DNA of 64,000 bases from an uncultured Tateyamaria sp. (GCF_947488715.1 NZ_CANLAG010000001.1:558001-622000), one strand, 5' to 3'; positions 8,769 to 17,626 are shown, counted from the first letter of the stretch. The notes: generated from the letters alone by a model not told the origin. Numbers and translations are program-made.

Positions 8769-9230
8769 ATGAAAGTTGGAATTTACTACGGCTCTGAAAC
8801 CGGCAATTCCGAGATGCTCTGCGAGGACATCGAGACCGAGTTGGGCGCAGGGTTCGAATGCGACATCCAGAGCCTTGCGGACGTTGATCCGGCGACCATG
8901 GAAGCGGACGCCTTCTATATCCTTGTGACATCGACCTACGGCAATGGCGATTTGCCGTCGACCGCCCTGCCTTTCGAAGAGGCGCTGACAACTGCGAAAC
9001 CCGACCTGCAGGGTGTCCGCTTTGCGATTTTTGGTCTGGGCGATATGGTGTTTGCCGAGACCTACAACCATGGCTCCATGAAGCTGGCGCAGATGATGAC
9101 GGCGCAAGGCGCAGTGCAGGTGGGTGAGCGCGGCTTGCATGACGCGTCCAGCTTTGAAATGCCCGAGGACATTGCGTTGCCGTGGGTGCAGGGCATCGTT
9201 GGTTTGATGACTGCGGACAAAGCCGCTTGA
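8769..9230 (+). CDS. Flavodoxin-like protein of the box cluster
   Basis: Single-domain FMN-binding flavodoxin-fold protein (153 aa) of the MioC/flavodoxin type. The phosphate-binding loop YGSETGNSE lies at about residues 7-15, STYGNGDLP at about 57-65 forms the first isoalloxazine loop, and FGLGDMVFAETYNHGS the second. ATG at 8769 follows GAGG by 7 bp; an in-frame GTG at 8766 is less well placed. The thioesterase gene begins within its stop codon. As the only redox carrier visible next to BoxB it may deliver electrons to the epoxidase, replacing or supplementing BoxA; this has not been shown. Confidence 0.88.
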   Translation: MKVGIYYGSETGNSEMLCEDIETELGAGFECDIQSLADVDPATMEADAFYILVTSTYGNGDLPSTALPFEEALTTAKPDLQGVRFAIFGLGDMVFAETYNHGSMKLAQMMTAQGAVQVGERGLHDASSFEMPEDIALPWVQGIVGLMTADKAA

Positions 9231-9649
9231 ACGCAGCCTTTTGCCACGAGATCCGCGTCACCTGGGGCGATTGTGACCCGGCGCGCATCGCCTACACCGC
9301 CCGCCTGCCGTGGTTTGCACTGGATGCCATCAATGCCTGGTGGGAGGCACATCTAGGTGGTGATGGTTGGTATCAGCTGGAGGTGGATCGCAACATTGGC
9401 ACGCCCTTTGTGCACATGAGCATGGATTTTCGCACGCCTGTCACACCACGCCACCGCTTGCAGTGTTCCGTGTGGCCAAGTGCGCTGGGTGATCGGTCCG
9501 TGACCTTTCGTGTGGACGGGCATCAGGACGGCGTTTTGTGTTTCGAAGGGACGTTTGTCTGCGTCTTTGTGATCGCGGATCAGTCCAAGAGCCAGCCCGC
9601 GCCAGAGTCCCTGCGACAGGTCATCGCGCCCCATATTCTCAGTGCCTAA
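9227..9649 (+). CDS. 4-hydroxybenzoyl-CoA thioesterase family protein
   Basis: Hot-dog fold acyl-CoA thioesterase (140 aa). The N-terminal WGDCDPARIAYTARLPWF is the hallmark of the 4HBT class, with the catalytic aspartate at residue 17 when translation starts at TTG 9227. That TTG overlaps the flavodoxin stop codon as TTGA. The longer frame from 9182 would bury the motif behind unrelated sequence and is rejected. It could release CoA from dead-end aromatic thioesters or recycle CoA during benzoate breakdown. Confidence 0.88.
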   Translation: MNAAFCHEIRVTWGDCDPARIAYTARLPWFALDAINAWWEAHLGGDGWYQLEVDRNIGTPFVHMSMDFRTPVTPRHRLQCSVWPSALGDRSVTFRVDGHQDGVLCFEGTFVCVFVIADQSKSQPAPESLRQVIAPHILSA

Positions 9650-9692
9650 CCCGTTGATCTGGCGCAACATCGCGCTAGCATTGGTTGATAAG

Positions 9693-9704
9693 ACAAACAG
9701 TTGT
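9693..9704 (+). promoter_or_regulatory. Short dyad before boxR start
   Basis: ACAA-ACAG-TTGT lies 4 bp before the boxR ATG. It could be an autoregulatory site, but the arms are only 4 bp. Confidence 0.25.
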
Positions 9705-9708
9705 GCGC

Positions 9709-10602
9709 ATGACATCACCGAAGCCCATTCCTGATGCGTCGGTCGCAATGATCGAACGTCTCGCCACCCGTGTTCGCGCAGCGCGTACCGCGCTGGGCAT
9801 GCCCCGCCGCGCGCTGTCTGATCTGTCCGGTGTGTCGCCACGGTATCTCGCGCAGATCGAGGCAGGCGAGGGCAATATATCGGTCATCCTGCTGGACCGC
9901 GTTGCGACTGCGCTGAACTTGCGCATCGAAGATTTGCTGAGCGAAGGCGGCTCTGCCGACGGGGATGTCGCGCGTGTTGCGCGGCTGTATCAGTCAGCGT
10001 CTCCGGCGGTGCAGGGCCGCGTGCGCGCGTTGCTGGCGCCTGAGAATCCGACGGCGCTGCGGGCACACCGGATTTGTCTCATCGGGCTGCGCGGGGCTGG
10101 TAAGTCGACACTTGGGCGGATGGCGGCGGACAAGCTGAAGCTGCCGTTTGTCGAGTTGAACGACGAAATCGAGGCGCGTGCCGGGATGCCGTTGAGCGAA
10201 GTCATGGCTCTTTATGGGCAGGACGGATATCGCGCGTTTGAGGCCGAAGCGATTGCGCAGGTGGTCGCGGAGTATGACAAGCTGATTTTGGCGGTTGCGG
10301 GCGGTATAGTTGCCGAGGCTGCGACCTATGATCAGGTGCTTGAACGGTTCCACACGGTTTGGCTGCGCACCAGTCCGGGCGAACACATGGAGCGCGTGCG
10401 CGCGCAGGGGGACCTGCGCCCGATGGAGGGCAACCCCGCGGCCATGGACCAGTTGAAGTCGTATTTGACGACACGCACACCCCTGTACGAGCGGGCACAT
10501 GCACAGGTGGATACGGCATCAAGGACGGTGCAAACCTCGCTGAACGACTTGCTGGCGACAATCGCCAAAAACCGGTTCCTGGGCCATGTGGGTGTCGAAT
10601 GA
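9709..10602 (+). CDS. boxR: BoxR-type transcriptional regulator (XRE HTH fused to shikimate kinase-like domain)
   Basis: Regulator of the box genes (297 aa). An XRE helix-turn-helix covers about residues 17-75 (LSDLSGVSPRYLAQIEAGEG). A linker leads to a shikimate kinase-like domain from about residue 120 with Walker A GLRGAGKST at 126-134. This architecture is that of BzdR/BoxR, which repress benzoate genes until benzoyl-CoA binds the C-terminal domain. ATG at 9709 gives 297 residues, the family length; upstream TTG 9685 is less likely. The next gene overlaps its stop by ATGA. Confidence 0.93.
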   Translation: MTSPKPIPDASVAMIERLATRVRAARTALGMPRRALSDLSGVSPRYLAQIEAGEGNISVILLDRVATALNLRIEDLLSEGGSADGDVARVARLYQSASPAVQGRVRALLAPENPTALRAHRICLIGLRGAGKSTLGRMAADKLKLPFVELNDEIEARAGMPLSEVMALYGQDGYRAFEAEAIAQVVAEYDKLILAVAGGIVAEAATYDQVLERFHTVWLRTSPGEHMERVRAQGDLRPMEGNPAAMDQLKSYLTTRTPLYERAHAQVDTASRTVQTSLNDLLATIAKNRFLGHVGVE

Positions 10603-11075
10603 CACTGTTAGCCGCCATCCATCCGATGCAGGACATGTTTTGGCGGGCGTGCGAGCAAGTGATCCTGCGCCACTCAAACCCTTGGGAACTGGATGATGCG
10701 CTGACTGATTGGGGCTACCGGATCGGACCCTGTGCGGCGCAGGACCTGATTGGGCTTGATGTGGTGCTGGACGCGCGCGGCCAAGGCGCGCATCCGACGC
10801 CAGTTTTGGCGCGGATGGTGGCCGAGGGACGGCTCGGCAAACGCGTGGGGTGGGGGTTTTATCGCTATCCCGGTGGCGGTGGCGCGGTTGTGGATCCGTT
10901 GATCGAGGATTTGGTGCGCGAAGAGGCGTGGTTTGCCAAACTGCCGCGCGACGAGTTGGAAGGTGCGGTTCTTGTCGATGTGCTTCATGCAGAGATTGGC
11001 GATCAAGTGCGCAGTGATCCGCGAGGTGCTGCGGCCTGTTTGGGGTTTCCCGCGTACAAGATGATGTCGCTGTAG
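10599..11075 (+). CDS. Stand-alone 3-hydroxyacyl-CoA dehydrogenase C-terminal domain protein
   Basis: A 158-residue protein resembling only the C-terminal helical domain of 3-hydroxyacyl-CoA dehydrogenases. The evidence is an N-terminal helix, YRIGPCAAQDLIGLDVVLD (compare the family MGPFxLxDxxGLDV pattern), then LGKRVGWGFYRYPGGG (compare GxKTGxGFYxY). No NAD-binding Rossmann domain precedes it. ATG 10599 overlaps the boxR stop as ATGA. Whether it is an enzyme remnant, a binding partner of another dehydrogenase, or part of the lower benzoate route is unknown. Confidence 0.75.
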   Translation: MTLLAAIHPMQDMFWRACEQVILRHSNPWELDDALTDWGYRIGPCAAQDLIGLDVVLDARGQGAHPTPVLARMVAEGRLGKRVGWGFYRYPGGGGAVVDPLIEDLVREEAWFAKLPRDELEGAVLVDVLHAEIGDQVRSDPRGAAACLGFPAYKMMSL

Positions 11076-11137
11076 GACGGTCCGCCGGTCGGACGCTGTT
11101 TGCCCCAAGTGGCAAAGGCGCCCCGCCCACCGTCCCG

Positions 11138-11623
11138 TCAGAGCGCGAGCAAGATCATGGTGCCAATACCCCAGAGGGTCATCTGGTAGTGCGTGTTTTG
11201 CGCACCTTCGTGGCAGAACCAGTAACAAAAGTGGTTGCCGACGATCAGGAACCCCGCCCAGACTGCGGTGAACAGCATGGCACCCCCCAGCGCCACAACC
11301 TGCCCTGTGGTGATGTCCGTCAGGCCGAACAGCCCGGTCATCAGCAGGCACACACCCGCCCACAGCACGACAGTGGCAATCAACTCGGCTAGTACAACGA
11401 CGCGAAAGGCCAGCCGTTGCAGGCGGCGGTCGGTGATGGCGCGGTGGGCCACATGTACAAACGCATCGGGAAAGTCCGCTCGCATCCGGGACATTTCCAT
11501 CACTTCGGCGGTGTAGGTTTCGTTCACCGCAGGGTGCAAAATGTTGTCCCGCACCCCGAGGCTGAGCCACGCCGCGATCAAGGCAGTGACGAGGGCCTGA
11601 GCAGAAATAAGTATGTGTTCCAT
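11138..11623 (-). CDS. DUF2165-like small integral membrane protein
   Basis: A 161-residue membrane protein with about four hydrophobic segments: near residues 3-20, 72-92, 100-125 and 145-161. The FCYWFCHEGAQNTHYQMTLWG region near the C-terminus is typical of the uncharacterised DUF2165 family (cited here by its core HEGAQNTHYQ). ATG is at 11623, with AAAGGG just upstream on the minus strand. It faces the box cluster convergently and follows the terminator of the binding-protein gene, so it is probably its own unit. Function unknown. Confidence 0.75.
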   Translation of the reverse strand: MEHILISAQALVTALIAAWLSLGVRDNILHPAVNETYTAEVMEMSRMRADFPDAFVHVAHRAITDRRLQRLAFRVVVLAELIATVVLWAGVCLLMTGLFGLTDITTGQVVALGGAMLFTAVWAGFLIVGNHFCYWFCHEGAQNTHYQMTLWGIGTMILLAL

Positions 11624-11655
11624 TGGGCCCTTTCGCGCAAATTGGGGCAGACATG

Positions 11656-11682
11656 AAAAAGGGGCCGCGCGAAAGCGGCCCC
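11656..11682 (-). terminator. Rho-independent terminator of the orphan ABC binding-protein gene
   Basis: GGGGCCGC (11661-11668) pairs with GCGGCCCC (11675-11682) over a 6-nt loop. Read on the minus strand it is followed by five T residues (11660-11656). Confidence 0.85.
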
Positions 11683-11705
11683 TCGAATGGTCGAAAAGGC
11701 TTGGA

Positions 11706-13364
11706 TCAGGTCCAGGCCAGTTCCGCAGGGCGGATTTCGAACGAGATGTGGTGTGCACCGCCAACCAGACCATCACGGGTGTGGTTGTAGAGCGACCGCC
11801 AGTACGGCTGGATCGTCACACCGTCGTTCTGGATCATCGCCTGACCTTGGGCCATCAGGGCGCGGCGCGCCTCGACGTCGGCTGTGGCCAGCGCGCGTTC
11901 CAGCAGGCTGTCGAACTCTGGGTTGGAATAGCCGAACTCGTTCCATGCCTCGCCGGTGCGGTAGGCCAGGGCCCAGATCTGCACACCGAGGGGGCGGTGG
12001 TTCCAGTTGGTCGAGCTGAACGGATACTTCGCCCAGTCATTCCAGAAGGTCGAGCCGGGCAGGATGGTCCGCTTGACCTTGATGCCTGCGTCGCGCAGCT
12101 GGGCCGCCACCGCGTCGGTGGTGTCCTTGCGCCAGGCGTCGTCGATCGAGATCAGCTCGTGCTCGAAATCACCCATGCCGGCCTCGTCCATCAGGGCCTT
12201 GGCCGCTGCGGGGTCAACCTTGCGTGCGGGCATTTCCGCATATTCGGGGTGCATCGGACCAACGTGGTGGTTTTCGGCAGGGATGCCGCGCCCGGCGTAA
12301 CCCAACTCCAGCAGCACGTTGTTGTCGACGGCCATAGTGATCGCCTGACGTACCCGTGCGTCCGCATAGGGTGTCTTGCCGTCGATCTCAGCCAATTGGT
12401 TCGGACGGATCACGATGGTCGCAGCGGTCACGATCTCGTTGTTCACCCAGCCATCGAGCGTGTCAAAGATGTCGATGAACTCACCCTCGATGGAGTAGGT
12501 CATGTCGATCTCTTCGGCTTCGGCCGCAGCGACAAAGGCCGACGGGTCGGTGCCGTAGTCGATGTACTCGATCCGGTCGAGGTAAGCGCCGTTGCCAGCA
12601 TTCCACCATGTGTGGTTGTCGTTGCGCACCAGAACGGCTTTTACGCCGACTTCGATCGACTCGGGCAGGTAGGGGCCTGTGCCGATCGGGTTGTCCGCCA
12701 TGCTGTCAGCGGTGTGCGAGCTGTGCACGATGGCCGCAGGATAGTCGGCCATGCCGGGGATCAGCGAGATGTCGGATGCGGGCAGGTTCAGTTTGACAGT
12801 GTGGCTGTCGACAACCTCGATGCCGCCTTCGATGGCCTGGTTGGTGTCGGCGCTGATGAGCGTCGCAAACCGGCCCGCCATGGAGTTGCCTTCGACGTCC
12901 TTGTCACACCACATCGCGATGTTGCGGGCGACGTCTTCGGCGGTAAAGTCTTCGCCGTTGTTCCACTTGACGCCTTTGCGGACGTTCAGCGTGTACACGG
13001 TCGCGTCGTCGTTGATTTCCCAGCTTTCCAGAAGCTGTGGTTTGAACGTGCCGTCATTTTCATAGGACACGAGATATTCCAGCCATCCGCGCGAGACGTT
13101 GGCGATCTGGCTCCAGTCGTAGGTGCGGGGGTCCTTGAGTGCGCGGACTTCCTGCTGGATGCGGACGGTGCCGCCGGTCTTGTGACCGTCGGCCATCGCC
13201 GGTGCGGCTGTGCCCAGCATGCCATATGCTGTCGCAGCGGTCGCGCCGAATGCGCTGGCAATGGCCAGAAACTCGCGGCGGTTGACCGGATCGGTGCCGA
13301 CTTTGGCAGCCGAATCCACGACGGATTGAGGCAGCGGTTTGCCGGTACGGGTTAAAAAGGTCAT
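11706..13364 (-). CDS. ABC transporter substrate-binding protein, family 5 (peptide/opine type), Tat signal
   Basis: Periplasmic binding protein (552 aa) of the SBP_bac_5 family. A twin-arginine signal [17 protein letters not shown] is present around residues 26-42, with likely cleavage after PAMA. Family features include [20 protein letters not shown], the usual family-5 signature, and a C-terminal [17 protein letters not shown] 13364 is preceded by AGAGAGG on the minus strand; a longer in-frame start at 13394 is less plausible. No ABC permease or ATPase genes are next to it in this window. The neighbouring FAD oxidase, amidohydrolase and amidotransferase suggest a nitrogenous substrate. Confidence 0.9.
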   Translation of the reverse strand: MTFLTRTGKPLPQSVVDSAAKVGTDPVNRREFLAIASAFGATAATAYGMLGTAAPAMADGHKTGGTVRIQQEVRALKDPRTYDWSQIANVSRGWLEYLVSYENDGTFKPQLLESWEINDDATVYTLNVRKGVKWNNGEDFTAEDVARNIAMWCDKDVEGNSMAGRFATLISADTNQAIEGGIEVVDSHTVKLNLPASDISLIPGMADYPAAIVHSSHTADSMADNPIGTGPYLPESIEVGVKAVLVRNDNHTWWNAGNGAYLDRIEYIDYGTDPSAFVAAAEAEEIDMTYSIEGEFIDIFDTLDGWVNNEIVTAATIVIRPNQLAEIDGKTPYADARVRQAITMAVDNNVLLELGYAGRGIPAENHHVGPMHPEYAEMPARKVDPAAAKALMDEAGMGDFEHELISIDDAWRKDTTDAVAAQLRDAGIKVKRTILPGSTFWNDWAKYPFSSTNWNHRPLGVQIWALAYRTGEAWNEFGYSNPEFDSLLERALATADVEARRALMAQGQAMIQNDGVTIQPYWRSLYNHTRDGLVGGAHHISFEIRPAELAWT

Positions 13365-13642
13365 GTTCTTCCTCTCTGTTGGCGTCGCGACCATGGGCCG
13401 CGTCCTTGTTCGGCAAGGGTGAGTGCCTTGCCTTGTCGGTGTTGCAGTTGACCTGCGATTTTATCGCCTCCCCTCGCGGGGGACGCCCAAAGATCAAACG
13501 ATCAGGCGCTTGGCGTCAACCCCATCTTCGGGGGTCGCGCGAATACAAATACTTGATAAATCAGGCGGCTCTTTGCGATTCCACGTCGTCCAGCGGTGCA
13601 AAACCGTCCTTTGATGCCGCATTTGGGCGGAAACGGGCCCAT
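13365..13642. other. Gap upstream of the ABC binding-protein gene
   Basis: This 278-bp stretch separates two minus-strand genes. I see two small dyads: GCGAT-TTT-ATCGC near 13456, and ACCCC (13519-13523) with GGGGT (13531-13535). There is no convincing gene. It probably holds the promoter of the binding-protein gene. Confidence 0.4.
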
Positions 13643-15046
13643 TCATGGCGCACCCAGTGTTTCGATCTCGTCCGCGTCCATGTCTTTGACCGCATGCCAG
13701 AACTTGGACTTGGCACTGTTCAAAAGCCCCTTTGGGTCCATGCGCTTTTTCCAGGCCAGATGGGTGTAGTCCGGTTTCAGCCCACCGCCTTCGACGTTCC
13801 AGGTGTGGGCGTCATAGACCGGAAATCCGTGCGACGTGTAGGTGGCGTTGATCGCGTCCAGCCGCTGCTGCGTCGTGTACCAGATGATCGGAAGATCAAA
13901 GGTGACAATCTCACCGCCGACCCGTGCAAATTCGTGGTGCATCCACACATCGTCACCCAGCTTTGGACGCAGTGCCGCAATGGCTGCGGGGTCAGGCGGT
14001 GTGGGGCAGCCCACTTGTTGATAGGTGGCCGACCGGTCGGCCTTGAGCACCTGCAACGTCGTGTGGTTGTAACTGAAATCGAACACGTGCGGCAGGCCGA
14101 GGTCCTGTCGTTTCGTCTCGGTCAACATCAGGTCTACATGGCCCGCCTGGTGGCCGATCAAGGTGGCAAACGCGTCTTGATCTTCGGCGGGGATCATCGA
14201 CACCAGCAGGTGACGGTCGGCGCGGATATGGCCCACCAGCTTGGGAAAGTAGGTGCAGATGCGGGCGTCTACGGTTGTGATCAGCTTAGCGGCGATGGCG
14301 TCGCTCTGCGCGATGGCCAAGCCTGCGGCATAGGCGGCTTCATAGCTGTCGAATGTGGCCATGCAGCCCACCCAGTCGCGCTTGGGCACCGTGCGCAGGG
14401 TGACTTCGGTGATGACCCCGTTCAGGCCCCAAGCATGGTGCAGATGCAGCGTATCGGGGCCCTCAAACACACGTGTGTTCGGAGTGTCTTCGACAGTCAG
14501 CGCCTTGAGCGCGATCAGATTGCCGGGATCGCGCAACGCCCCGTTGGCAATCGATCCGATGCCCGCGCTCCCGCCGGCGACAAAGCCTCCGATGGTCGCA
14601 ATATCCAGGGTCGAGGGGAACATGGCCATTTCCTGACCAGTCGGGGCAACGGCCGCGTTGATGTCCGCCATCAGTGTACCGGCCAATGCCGTAACTTGCC
14701 CGTCTCCGATCGACAACACACCGGCCATGGCCGTGGTGTCGATGATCAAACCGCCCTCCATCGGCACCGCCTGACCGTAGTTGCCCGTGCCGCCGCCGCG
14801 CAACACGATGGGCGCGCCATGCCGGTAAGCAACGGACAGAACATGTGCCATTTCATCAGGTGACTTTGGTCGGGCCACAAGGTCACCAAAACACCGCTTG
14901 AGTTCCGCGTTCAGGATGGGTGAATACCAAAAGAAATCGCGGCTGCGTTTCTTGATCAGCACGGGTTCGGTGATGGTTTCGACCGGTGCCAATGCAGCGG
15001 CAAACGCCACCCAGTCGATGTCGGTCTTGCCCGAAAGCGAAGTCAT
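13643..15046 (-). CDS. FAD-binding oxidoreductase (GlcD/PCMH-type)
   Basis: Flavoprotein oxidase/dehydrogenase (467 aa) with an N-terminal PCMH-type FAD domain. PIVLRGGGTGNYGQ (about residues 77-90) binds the FAD pyrophosphate, and GGFVAGGSAGIGSI is the second conserved FAD loop. The C-terminal half resembles FAD-linked oxidase C-terminal domains, and LNSAKSKFW is near the end. The start codon overlaps the stop of the upstream amidohydrolase as ATGA, so this is the last gene of a coupled three-gene operon. The substrate is unknown; a 2-hydroxy acid or an amine-derived intermediate is possible. Confidence 0.85.
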   Translation of the reverse strand: MTSLSGKTDIDWVAFAAALAPVETITEPVLIKKRSRDFFWYSPILNAELKRCFGDLVARPKSPDEMAHVLSVAYRHGAPIVLRGGGTGNYGQAVPMEGGLIIDTTAMAGVLSIGDGQVTALAGTLMADINAAVAPTGQEMAMFPSTLDIATIGGFVAGGSAGIGSIANGALRDPGNLIALKALTVEDTPNTRVFEGPDTLHLHHAWGLNGVITEVTLRTVPKRDWVGCMATFDSYEAAYAAGLAIAQSDAIAAKLITTVDARICTYFPKLVGHIRADRHLLVSMIPAEDQDAFATLIGHQAGHVDLMLTETKRQDLGLPHVFDFSYNHTTLQVLKADRSATYQQVGCPTPPDPAAIAALRPKLGDDVWMHHEFARVGGEIVTFDLPIIWYTTQQRLDAINATYTSHGFPVYDAHTWNVEGGGLKPDYTHLAWKKRMDPKGLLNSAKSKFWHAVKDMDADEIETLGAP

Positions 15047-16218
15047 GTCAGGCTCTCCTCTGCAGACAACAAAGGGGTGTGGCCAGAAACGAGGTCGGCG
15101 GTGTGGGTCACATCACAGGTCAGCAGATCGCTCAACGCGGCACCATCCACGGTGACGGGCCGGTGACCCAATGCAGCGGCGGCATCCGTCGTGATGGCGC
15201 TCAGCCAATCGCCCAAGGGGGGATCCAGATGCGCGGTCACGCACCCAAGGGCAAGTGCCGCGCGCGGGTCATGTGCGCCCAACGGGCAAAACGCATCGGC
15301 GACGTTGTCTGACCCAACAATCACTGGCACGCCTGCCGCTCGCAATTCGCGCAGCCGTGTGATGCCCCGCCGGTCCGGGGTGCCCTCTACGCGTCCCTGC
15401 AAATAGAGGTTGGTGACAGGCAAGGCGCAGATGGTCATACCCGCCCGCGCGCATTTGTCTGCAATGCGGGCAAAATCGGGTTCTGTGCGGTCCATCAGGC
15501 TGACGGCATGGCCGCATAGGATGGGTGCTTCGAACCCGGTTGCGATGGCACGGTCCGCGATCGCCTCAAGCCCGTTGAAATCGCCAAGCCCCTCATCGAC
15601 GTGAAAATCCAGCATCAGACCATGCTGCACGGCTGCATCAAAGATATGTTCGAGCGCCGTATCGATGTGATCATGGTCCAGCACAAAGGCACCCAAAACC
15701 CCACCTGTTGCGGCGATGGTCGGCACTGCCGCGCTGACAAATGCGGGATCTGCCCACTGGTTCGCCCCGATCAGTGCAGCAAGTTGCAAACCCGGTGTTT
15801 CGGCGGCCAAGTCGCACAGCATACGCCAACTGAGCGGCGGGGCGGGATCGGTGCCCCAATCCACATGGGACCGGATCAGATGGCAGCCATTGGCCTGTGC
15901 TTCTGCCAAACCCTTAGACGCACGGGCGCGCAGGTCTTCTTCGGTCCAGTGTACCTTGTCCTCGAATTGCCGTGTGATGGCATGCCGCAGGTTTCCGCCG
16001 ACTTGCCCCAGGCGGTGAATGGTGTGGCATTTGTCCAAGTGGCAGTGTGGTTCGACCAGCCGGGGTAGAACCATCCGTTGCGGTGCGCCGGTCGACGGTG
16101 TCAGGGCGATGAGCCGCCCGTCCTTGATCACGGGTGCGCCGTGCAGGCAATCGTCCCAGGGCGCTCCGCCAAACGCGCCGGGATCATCAATCAATTTGCG
16201 CGGGACCAGCACGTTCAT
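15043..16218 (-). CDS. Amidohydrolase, cytosine deaminase / AtzC-like
   Basis: Metal-dependent hydrolase (391 aa) of the amidohydrolase superfamily. The HCHLDK motif at residues 58-63 gives the two N-terminal metal histidines and is the form found in cytosine deaminase-like enzymes. FHVDEG, CGHAVSL and GSDNVADAF supply the remaining metal-site residues. It overlaps the upstream amidotransferase stop and the downstream FAD enzyme start, both by ATGA. Likely hydrolysis of an amide, amidine or cyclic C-N bond; the exact substrate is open. Confidence 0.87.
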   Translation of the reverse strand: MNVLVPRKLIDDPGAFGGAPWDDCLHGAPVIKDGRLIALTPSTGAPQRMVLPRLVEPHCHLDKCHTIHRLGQVGGNLRHAITRQFEDKVHWTEEDLRARASKGLAEAQANGCHLIRSHVDWGTDPAPPLSWRMLCDLAAETPGLQLAALIGANQWADPAFVSAAVPTIAATGGVLGAFVLDHDHIDTALEHIFDAAVQHGLMLDFHVDEGLGDFNGLEAIADRAIATGFEAPILCGHAVSLMDRTEPDFARIADKCARAGMTICALPVTNLYLQGRVEGTPDRRGITRLRELRAAGVPVIVGSDNVADAFCPLGAHDPRAALALGCVTAHLDPPLGDWLSAITTDAAAALGHRPVTVDGAALSDLLTCDVTHTADLVSGHTPLLSAEESLT

Positions 16219-16922
16219 GGCAAGGCCCGTGCAAAGAAACGGTCAAGAACGCCGCGGAACCATTCGCCCTGGGCTGCGTCGTGTTGCAGCATCAGGCGGG
16301 TCTGTTCCGCAGGGCTTTGGACCCCCGGTTCATCATAGCGGCCCCATTCGTGGCCCCGCGCCATCCAGCGTTGGAAACCTGCGATGGTCTGTTCGGGATG
16401 AAACTGAAATCCGAGAACCCGGTCACCGACGGCGAAGGCCTGATGCTCAAACAACGCGCTGCGCGCCAGATGGGTGGCACCTTCAGGTATGTCGAATGTG
16501 TGGAAATGTGCCTGTGCAAAGTACTGCGGGGCAGGGAACATATCGCGCCCTGCGGCGGTGGGTGTGACCTTGTAATAGCCAAACTCGTGGTTGCCATGAT
16601 CCGGCGCTCCGGCGAATGCGCCCATGTGATGTGCGATCATCTGCGCGCCCTGGCACAGGCCCATCACGGGCACCCCAGCCGCCATCGCCGCGTCGATCAT
16701 GCGGTATTCATCTTTCAGGAACGGATGCTTGGCCGTGTCATAGGCATTGTAGTTGCCGCCATAGACCACCACACCGGCCAGGTCTTCGGTGATGTCCCCG
16801 AGTGGGTCACCTTTCCAGGCGCGGCGCGCGTCACACCGTACTTGATGTGCGCCACACCATGTGGTGACGCGGTCGTCCATGGGGCCATCGCCGTGGCGGA
16901 TGCACAAGATGCGCGTGTCCAT
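16215..16922 (-). CDS. Class I glutamine amidotransferase-like protein
   Basis: GATase1 domain protein (235 aa) resembling the glutaminase half of GMP synthase but standing alone. The nucleophile elbow GLCQGAQ places Cys90, and GFQFHPEQ places His175 and Glu177, so the triad is complete. ATG 16922 has GGAG 6 bp upstream on the minus strand; a TTG at 16940 would add 6 residues. It is the first gene of an ATGA-coupled operon with the amidohydrolase and FAD enzyme. It may hydrolyse a gamma-glutamyl compound or supply ammonia. Confidence 0.85.
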   Translation of the reverse strand: MDTRILCIRHGDGPMDDRVTTWCGAHQVRCDARRAWKGDPLGDITEDLAGVVVYGGNYNAYDTAKHPFLKDEYRMIDAAMAAGVPVMGLCQGAQMIAHHMGAFAGAPDHGNHEFGYYKVTPTAAGRDMFPAPQYFAQAHFHTFDIPEGATHLARSALFEHQAFAVGDRVLGFQFHPEQTIAGFQRWMARGHEWGRYDEPGVQSPAEQTRLMLQHDAAQGEWFRGVLDRFFARALP

Positions 16923-17030
16923 TGCTTGCTCCGTTTGCAAGTGGATGTCAGCGGCCCTTGAGATCGAAATCTGTGCCAGAGATGTACTCTGAGGGTTTCA
17001 AATTTTGACGGCACGCGCAAGGGTGGCCGC

Positions 17031-17420
17031 ATGAAGTCGTTAAATCCGTCCCGTATTGCACCGCCATTTGCCCGATATGCGCATGGCGTGGAAATCCCGG
17101 CAGGTCACCGGTTTGTCCGCACGTCGGGCCAATTGGGGCAACAGGCCGATGGTCAGGTGCCGGACGGGGCTGAGGCGCAAGCCCGTGTGTGTTTTGGCAA
17201 TATCGACGCCATTTTGGCGCAGGCGGGCATGTCCGCGGCGGACGTGTTTCACGTCAGCGCCTTTGTCACGGATCGCGAGCACATGCTGGGGTACATGACG
17301 GCGCGGGACGCGTATGTGTCGGACCGGGTGGCGTTGCCCACGTCGACCCTGATGATTGTGTCCGGGTTCACACGCCCCGAATTTGTGGTCGAAGTCGAAG
17401 TGTGGGCGGCGGCCCCCTAG
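17031..17420 (+). CDS. RidA/YjgF family protein
   Basis: Small trimeric-type enamine/imine deaminase family member (129 aa). Recognisable parts are VRTSGQLGQ near residue 29, the helix with VCFGNIDAILAQAGMSAADV, and VALPTSTLMIVSGFTRPEFVVEVEVWA at the end. The family arginine expected near residue 105 is present in FTRPEF. It diverges from the amidotransferase operon across a 108-bp gap, so the two units may share regulation. A role in clearing a reactive enamine from that pathway is plausible. Confidence 0.88.
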   Translation: MKSLNPSRIAPPFARYAHGVEIPAGHRFVRTSGQLGQQADGQVPDGAEAQARVCFGNIDAILAQAGMSAADVFHVSAFVTDREHMLGYMTARDAYVSDRVALPTSTLMIVSGFTRPEFVVEVEVWAAAP

Positions 17421-17626
17421 CTGTGGTCGCGCCGGATCAGCTTGCGCAGGGTCCAGACCAGTGTTCCGCCGAAAAAGAGTGTGCCGAGGCCAATCGCCTC
17501 CCATCCGCCTGGGCCTTGGGGCAGGCCACGCACCGCAAGCGCTGCACCCACCAGTGCAAGGCCCAGCAGCGAAAAGCCCAAGCGGAATTTCAGATCGCCA
17601 CGGGTGGGGCCGTGCTTGTTGGTCAT
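17417..17626 (-). CDS. Small two-helix membrane protein
   Basis: A 69-residue protein with two hydrophobic stretches, at about residues 15-32 and 42-57, and a basic tail LRKLIRRDHS. Family not recognised. ATG is at 17626. Its stop codon overlaps the RidA stop on the other strand by 3 bases. It follows fahA on the same strand after 88 bp and may be the distal gene of the hmgA-fahA unit. Confidence 0.55.
   Translation of the reverse strand: MTNKHGPTRGDLKFRLGFSLLGLALVGAALAVRGLPQGPGGWEAIGLGTLFFGGTLVWTLRKLIRRDHS

Noticed and set aside
11613-13355. Long plus-strand open frame (580 codons) opposite the ABC binding protein
   Set aside because: It is the antisense shadow of the minus-strand SBP gene. 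The minus strand has a Tat signal, family motifs and a ribosome site.
13379-14863. Long plus-strand frame opposite the FAD oxidase
   Set aside because: Low-complexity antisense translation with no motif. The minus-strand frame has clear FAD loops.
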